Source: Eulemur rufifrons (taxonomy: Eukaryota > Chordata > Mammalia > Primates > Lemuridae). Taken from it: DNA of 64,000 nt. Where the stretch lies: assembly GCF_041146395.1 (NCBI RefSeq), contig NC_090997.1:39535501-39599500 (forward strand), in the 5' to 3' direction. Shown piece after piece: positions 1-64,000 of the stretch (its first letter is position 1; every line of letters starts with the position of its first letter). Under the pieces are notes generated by a model. It was not told the DNA's origin and made no database searches. It saw nothing but the letters and a program-made list of their open reading frames with translations. The position numbers were made by a program, and so were the translations under genes.

Positions 1-984
1 AACTGGATGGACAGCAGGCAGATTAACAAGAGAGAGACATACATGTTTATTAGTTTTACATGTACATAGGGATCTTTGCAAAGAAGTAGCCAAAGCAAGA
101 TGCTTTTATATTTTTTAGACAAAGAGCATAAATTTAAGAAGAAATGACAGGACAAAGAAAATCTGGCTAGGGACAATAAATTTTCTAGGAGAGCCATGGT
201 AGTCACTAGGAGATATATGGGGGTAGGTGTGAAACAGGTGATAGATAAGGGTTACTTCCTTATAACTATGTTTATTTAGGTCTGTTCAATTCTGGAGTCT
301 CTGGTGAAAAGGGTTACTTTCTCTCCCTGCTGTGAAGAGAGTACTCCTCACAGAGGAATCTTTATTGCTCGCTGCATGCTTAGGTTTCTGAACCTACAAT
401 TTCTCCGATATTTTTAACTTGAAATAATGAATATAACAATCTGGCTTATTTGAGGATGGCATGTCCTTCACTCCTTCACGTGTATATTTACATATAATTT
501 ACATATATTATTCACATATATATTTACGTATATATTTACTATATCTTGCCCTTCTACTTGAGAACTTGTAGTTTTAAGGTTAAGTGAGAAACACGTTATT
601 TTTTAGGGGTAAGTGAGAGCTAGACTAGAGGATGCTTGGATGTTGAGTTGTTTTGAATACTGAGCATGATTGAACTAGATGAGTAAATTCATAGAGAAGG
701 GTGAGTTATTTTCTTGAGGTCCACCAAGCTGATTGGGTATATTCATGGTACTAGGGTTCAGCTCCATGAACACCCCTGTTTTATTTTCCTTGCCTTGCTC
801 TAAATCTCCTCTCAGTTTCCACTTATAGCATTCTTTGCCTTGCTCAGTATGTCCACCATACTTGCCTCCTTTTTGTTTCACACAGTCTAAATCTCTTCCT
901 TATTTGTGGCCATTCCCTTAGCTTGGGATGCTTTTCCTTCAGCTTTTCAGAGGGCTGACCTTCATCGTGTGCCATGTCTAAGGA

Positions 985-1115
985 GAAACCAGTGGCCTGG
1001 GAGCCTGGAGTGTGAGTCACAGTCCTGCCTCTAGTTTTCTGACTGGGCCAGGCACTTTCCTACTTCTCTGGAATGAGCGCTCTGGCCTCATTTTCTTCAT
1101 AAGTGAAACAAGATG
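985..1115 (+). repeat. MIR SINE fragment (decayed)
   Basis: The order is 'gagcctggagtgtgagtcac', 'cctgcctctag', 'ggccaggcactttcctacttctctg', then 'cctcattttcttcataagtg'. This follows the MIR core and its 'cctcagtttcctcatctgt' tail on the + strand. It is heavily diverged and boundaries are approximate. Confidence 0.5.
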
Positions 1116-1126
1116 AGATTCTATAT

Positions 1127-1355
1127 CAGTGGTTCTTTGTCAACTGGGGTTTATATTAAACAGTCCCCCCCACCAACTCGCCTTATATTTAACAGTGTAA
1201 GTGGATACACTTTTGTCACAACTGTGTGTGTGAGAGAGAGAAACTGTCATCCAGTGGGCAGAGACCAGCGATGCTGCTGTATATGCACAGGAAAGACCCC
1301 CTGAAAAGAGTTATCTGGTCTAAAATGTCAATAATGTAGGAGTTGAAAAACCTTG
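1127..1355 (+). mobile_element. MER20 (non-autonomous hAT-Charlie element)
   Basis: It starts CAGTGGTTCT and ends near 'gttgaaaaaccttg'. Inside are the MER20 landmarks 'tttgtcacaactg', 'catccagtgggcagagaccagcgatgctgct' and 'taaaatgtcaata'. The flanking octamers ttctatat and atctagat match at six of eight bases, fitting an aged 8-bp hAT target duplication. The right end lies 119 bp upstream of exon 3, so intron sequence near the acceptor is partly transposon-derived. Confidence 0.8.
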
Positions 1356-1446
1356 ATCTAGATCTATGGCCCTTTTCTATTTTATGATTTAAAATGTTAA
1401 CATTTCAACTGATTATTTCTCATATTATTTAGGGATTATTAAATAA

Positions 1447-58920
<57,474 letters not shown>

Positions 58921-61399
58921 TGAATATAATGTTGATAAAACATCATTTCCTCAAAACCTTGGGCCAAATTTGTTGGATATTTGCAAAGAATTGTTTTGAA
59001 ATTGTGAGCTGCATGAGCATTTTTAACTAATGTACAGCTGTCAAATTTGCAGCACGACAGGAATGAGTGCTGTATAATCAGCTTAATACTCAAAGAAACA
59101 AATTACTTTAGACTTTCTTTTTCCTTCTGTAGTTTCCTCTGCTTAAAATATTACAAAACTATGTCCTTCATGCAGTCAGCTTGGTTGCATTGCGTGAGAA
59201 ATGGAGCTTATCAGGGATGTTGAAGGCACCTGTGTTTTTAACTTGTTATTGGTTATGGTTCAGTAAGCTTGGTTTAATTTAGTCAGGTAAATGGTTTGGC
59301 TGAATTCTCATTTATCTTCTCTCCAAAGTGATGGGAATGGACTATTTTTTAAAAATAACTCTTTATATAGCCTTAATACTGTGGATCACAGTTTGAGTGT
59401 TAAATTGTGGGATTCTGGCTACTCTGAATTACAGTTTCTAAGTAGCCCCTTGACCTTTGACCTGATTAGATTGATCTTGTTCTTGCTATTAATAGGATTC
59501 ACATGGTCATTTCCCTCTTAAGAACATAGTTTAGTCTCATACCCTTGTCTGTAACCAATATATTTCATATTAATGTCTAGATAATTTAAAGAGCATCTAT
59601 TTCCATATTGGTACATAAGGAAGGTGAAGCTCTTTTTTTGTGATGGTCTTATCTACCAAAGTCTAGGTAAAATGACATGTATTATTTTTCCTTGCTTTAC
59701 TGCCATAGCAAATAAGTCCTAAGTCCTAGGGTATTTTATATTTATTATTATTATTATTATTTTTTAGAACTTTGGCATTCTTATAGCTTTTACAGGCTGT
59801 TTCTTAGGTTAGTTACATGAATGTAATCTACAGATAATACTGCTGTAAAAGTGTAGCATAGAGTGTTTTTAGGTGAAGATTGTTTTATAATTTAGTAGGA
59901 GAGTTAAGATTTGTTATAGTGAAGGCTATGGAAGATTCACTTGATGCCATCTAAACACTTGACATAGTTACAAATGGTTGCAACAATATCCTAAGCCCTT
60001 ATATTTGTAGTTGCCGTAATTAAGAATAGTATTTCAGATTGAAATACTACATGAAATGAATTTAATGCTTTTTGCAGGCATTTTCAAATCAAGTCAGACA
60101 CTGGGTTCTATTTCCAATAGCCAAAAGTCCCAAATTACGGTTAACCTGGAGCTGGCTTCTTGCTTGCAACATGTATCCCTCTCGTATCCTGGGGTTTGTA
60201 TTTTTAGTGTGGATGGTGCTTCTGCATAGGGACATGATATTTTGTCATGGCATGGAGTCAGGGGTACTGATATGTGGTCAGGACAAGTATTTTTAGAACT
60301 TTATTTACATATTTATATACCTTCAACTTTCAAAAAGGATTTGTAGCAGCTTAGACTAAAACACAAATATAATAACACCCCAAAGTGGTAACCATGAAGG
60401 CAAAGAGGAGAGGTAGAGAAAGAAAGAAGAGGAAAACTACTTATGTTTATATGTATATCAATTTGCTTTTGCTCCCCTTCATTAAATCTACTGGTTGCAT
60501 CTTTGTCTGATCCTGGAATGTAGATTCAGTTTTTTTAGGGTTTTATCCTACTGGGAAAGATGAAAGGGGAGACTAGAGACTTCTACTGAATGAGAAAGCG
60601 ATGCATCAGAGCTCTTTCTTGTTAGCATCATTATCTTAGTTTTAGGTTGGGATGCTTTCTTCATGTTCTTTTTCTAGTCGATGACCCTCCAATTGTGACA
60701 GTGAAGGCTGGCTTTTCATTTCTTGATTACTTTGTGCCTATTTGTGATTCTCTTCGTTGCTGATCATGGTACATCTCTTGTTTTCTTTTTATGTATCAAA
60801 AGAGAAAATATTTGATATGCTTTCCCCCTGGGATTTAGAGATGATTTTAGAAAAGGGGGCCCTATAGCCAAATATTTATGTTAAAAATGAGATGTGTTTT
60901 TTTCCTAGAGTTAAGCTTTTTTCCTTCATCTTCATGAATTCTATAGTAATCCAAATTTATGTTTATGATCTCTTTCAGTTAGCTGTATTTTATCGGTTGT
61001 TTTTATTTTGTAACAAATGAGATCCCTTAGCTTTATTCGTTACACATTAAACTCAACACCAATATGCATCTTTTGGAATGTCCAATCAAGAAAAGCCTAT
61101 TATAGGTAAAGATGATTTATTGAACACATATATTAGCATATTCTACATGGTAAAATGACTCTGGGACAGTTGAGGAATTCACACATTTTGCTTACGCCTT
61201 GATGCATTGTCCGAAAATTATAAACAAACAAAAAAAGTTGCTGGGGAGAGAGAAAGCAGCAGAGTTTTTGAATGTTGTTCAGGGGAGTTACAAAATTGGA
61301 GACTTGAATGGACCTAAAATTAACGGCCCATTTTTCCACTCAATTCTGAACCTGATGTTAAAGAGCTAAGCTGAAAGCTTCTTAAAAGAAGAATAGAAA

Positions 61400-62198
61400 T
61401 TCTTCAGTTTTGAGGTGCTTAAGAGACAGAGACCTACCCTGGGGCACGGGTGTGTGTGTGGGAGTGGACTGGCTTCACAAGCCCAGCTGTGAGAGTTCAA
61501 AGCCCTGAGATGAGTGGTAAATTGATGCTGATGATCGGCAGCTGCTTTTTACTTGGTGGCACCTGCCAATTTGGTCTTAGCTGGAAGCTGAGAACTCAGG
61601 TGTATAGAACCCAGGTGTATAGAACCCAGGTTTTGTGGGCTTACAGAGACAGAATTGAAATTTTGAGGGGATTTAAACACATACTCTTTCTCTCAAAGTA
61701 TTTGCCAAATTCTAAAGCTGTGTATGGTGGGAGGTCAGCAGAAAATATCTGAAAAGTGAAGCTATCGCTTAATGCTGTAGCAACAAAGATGATCATGCTC
61801 TCAAGTGAAAGCTGTGGAGAGTCAGTTCTTAGATTAGAGACAAACCAGAATAGACCAGGTCATCCCAAACTCACAACACAGCCTCTATCGCTCTGAGTTC
61901 CTTATTGAATTAATGTAATTTTCCTTCTGCTCTATCTGCTCAGCAGCGCAAGGAGTCAATCCTCTCATTATTTGGAACTGCTGTGAACCAGCATTCAATA
62001 AAAAATTACTAAGTATATGAAAAGACAGGAGTACTAGATCAATAACTGAGAGAAAACAAACAATAGAAAGCAGAAACGTGTGATCCAGATAGTGGATTTA
62101 GCAGACAAGATCTTTATGATTTTTATGGTTAGGAACATGGAAGGAAAGAAAAGGAATAAAATAGATAAGAGGGTGGAGAGTTATCCTAGAGGATTGGG

Positions 62199-62232
<34 letters not shown>

Positions 62233-63838
62233 ATGGATCAAACAAACTTTGGAGAGCCATCAAAAAAAAAAATATATATATATATATATATGAAAATAAG
62301 ACCTCAATGGATGAGTTTACAAACATATTGGACTAGTAGATGATAGTATTAATGAACTAGAAAGCAAATTAATAGAAAATGTCCAAATTGAAGCACAGAG
62401 AGAAGAAAACAAAACAAGAAACTAAATCAGAAAAGAGCACAAAACACATTTAGAATGTGGCCAAAATATCTGTCTTAGATACAATTTGAATTCTAGAAGG
62501 AGAAGAGAGAGACAATTGGTCAGAAACAATATACAAAAAATATATATTTCATGAAAGTATCAGAACATCAACCTATACATTACAGAAGCATTGTCAACGT
62601 CTAAGAAGAATATAGTCAAAGAAAACCACACCTGTGTACACAACGGAATGACAAATTGCTGACTGTGCCAACCTAGAATTCTATACTTAGTGAAAACATC
62701 TTTTCAAAATTAAGACAAAATAAAAATAGTTTGGACAAACAGAAATTGAGAGAACTTATCACTAGCAGGCTTTCACTAATGAAGGTACTGCAAAGGAGTT
62801 CCCTTAGGCAGAAGGAAAATTATCCTAGAAGGAAATATGGAAGTGAAGACAGCATAAGATATAGCTCTGTATTGATTGTCCAAGACAGTAGTGATAATTT
62901 TCTGTGGAGTTTAGTTATATATATGTAATTGAAATGTAAGACAATAAAAATACAAAAACCAGGGGAAACTTATATATGTGAGTTAAAATATTCTTGTGTT
63001 CTACAATTAATGGTGATGTAACATTTTCATTAAATTATAATCAAGGATGCATGTTATAATCTCTAGTGTAAAAATTGAAATAATAGTGAAGAAATGCATA
63101 TCTAGTAAGTTAATGAAGAGAACTATAAATTAATAAAAATATTTGATTAATCAAAAAGAAAGAAAAGGAATATGTACAAAAAAATGAGTGGGTCAATAGA
63201 AAACAGATAGTAAAATGATAGATATAAACCGAAATATATAAGTAATTAAATTAAATGCAAATGTATTAATTAAGCCTGGTAAAAGTATAAGATTCTCAAA
63301 TTTCATTAAAAAACAACCACCACTACCACATGTAGCTTAAAAGAGCCATACTTTAAATATAAGAACACTGAAAGGTTGAAAATAAAAGGGCGGAAAACGA
63401 AAGATGATGTAATTATACTAATTTCAAATAAAGCTTTAAGGCAAGAAGTATTACTAGAAATAAAGAGGAACATTTCATAATGCTAATGGGATCAATCCAC
63501 TCTGAAGATATCATAATCCTAAATCTATTTGTGTTCAATAATATAGGTTCAAAATTCATAAACCAAAAAGCAAAACAAAACACAATTCTAAAAGGAGGTA
63601 TAAACATATTCACAATCACAGTAGGAGACTTTGAGACACCCTTTAATTAAGCAGACAAAATTTTGGTAAGTATACAAGATCTAAAGAAAACAATCTATAA
63701 ACTTGTCCTAATACTGTGCGCCAAGCTATGCAAGAAATCATTCTTTTCAATTGAGTATGTAACATTTGTCAAAATTGACCAAATGCTGGGCCATAAATAT
63801 AACCCTGGAAAATTTCAAAAGCTTGGAATCATTTAGAG
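61400..63838 (+). mobile_element. L1M-type LINE (5' region, ORF1-like part, start of ORF2), plus strand
   Basis: 62040-62800 resembles the L1M/HAL1 ORF1 region: 'ttagcagacaagatcttta', 'attctagaaggagaagagagagac', 'ccaacctagaattctatacttagtgaaaacatcttttcaaaattaag' and 'ggacaaacagaaattgagagaacttatcactagcagg'. 63350-63838 is the ORF2 endonuclease region ('aaggttgaaaataaaaggg', 'aatgctaatgggatcaatccactctgaagatat', 'ggccataaatataaccctgg'). 61400-62040 is probably its 5' part. It contains (GT)n at 62199-62233 and A/(TA)n at 62262-62291, plus a threefold 15-bp repeat at 61598-61630. Dead by many stops. Confidence 0.72.
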
Positions 63839-64000
63839 CTGCGGTTCCCAACCCCTGGGGTGCAGCTGGTACTGGTCTGTGGCCTGTTAGAAGCTGCCAC
63901 ACATCACTGCCTGAGCTCTGCACCCAACCCCTCAACCCCCATCAGTAGACAAATTATCTCCCATGAAACTTAGGAACCTGGCCTCACAGCAGGAGGTCAG
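63839..64000 (-). mobile_element. hAT-type element (MER30/Charlie12-like), cut by the window end
   Basis: 'gcggttcccaacccctggggtgcagctggtactggtctgtggcctgtta' and 'cctgagctctgcacccaacc' match in antisense the right half of the element at 41204-41691 (its 'actggtctgtggcctggggttgggg' end). It interrupts the L1M endonuclease region. Confidence 0.82.

Noticed and set aside
480..545. Run of 'tacatata' motifs as a promoter or origin
   Set aside because: AT-rich low-complexity sequence of this kind is common in introns and has no other promoter context.
60072..60296. Candidate BCKDHB exon 9 (TTTTTGCAG followed by an open frame)
   Set aside because: The sequence after the AG does not encode the expected S-V-I-K-T-G-R start or any E1 beta motif.
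61598..61630. Short direct repeats as a CRISPR-like or protein-binding array
   Set aside because: Only about two and a half copies of a 15-bp unit with no spacers; simple slippage explains it.

Overview
The window is vertebrate nuclear DNA from a primate, most likely a strepsirrhine (lemur-like). Three Alu copies carry the strepsirrhine-type middle (a TCTATATATATTTTTAGTTG linker and 'cagcctagctcacagcaacctcaaactcctgggctcaag'-style left arms). Two young LINE-1 copies end in the 3' tail with 'tattatgggggtacaaaa' that I associate with lemur L1s. Older mammal-wide repeats (MIR, L2, MER20, MER5A, MaLR LTR, Tigger, L1M) fill much of the rest. There is no bacterial-type gene organisation, operon, CRISPR or prophage.

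The window holds the middle of one gene on the + strand: BCKDHB, the beta subunit of branched-chain 2-oxoacid dehydrogenase E1. Six consecutive exons can be read, exons 3 to 8 in human numbering: 1475-1543, 34326-34459, 34696-34851, 37068-37176, 56554-56651 and 58807-58917. All have AG/GT borders and compatible phases. Together they give 677 nt, which is human c.275-951 (about residues 92-317 of 392). Exons 1-2 (mitochondrial leader and start) lie upstream, and exons 9-10 (C-terminus, 3' UTR) lie downstream. The reading frame is intact, so this is a working gene rather than a pseudogene. It encodes the E1b core: the thiamine-diphosphate-facing pyrimidine domain (Glu126, His196) and the start of the C-terminal domain.

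Layout: 1-1474 is the end of intron 2. 1544-34325 is intron 3 (32.8 kb), with an antisense Alu, MER20s, a rearranged L1 with an inverted 5' part, an LTR split by a young L1, L2/MIR remains and a second young L1. 34326-37176 is a compact cluster of exons 4-6 with a 236-bp intron 4. 37177-56553 is intron 6 (19.4 kb), with L1M remains, a Tigger-like transposon with ~240-bp inverted ends split by an Alu, a complete hAT element with perfect 8-bp target duplication, another Alu and a MaLR LTR. 56554-58917 carries exons 7 and 8. 58918-64000 is the start of intron 8, ending in an L1M copy broken by a hAT element.

I found no undescribed biological system. The points of interest are transposon architecture (long inverted repeat, twin-priming L1, nested insertions), a Z-DNA-type tract beside exon 7, tandem duplications, and codon-level differences at known maple syrup urine disease sites.
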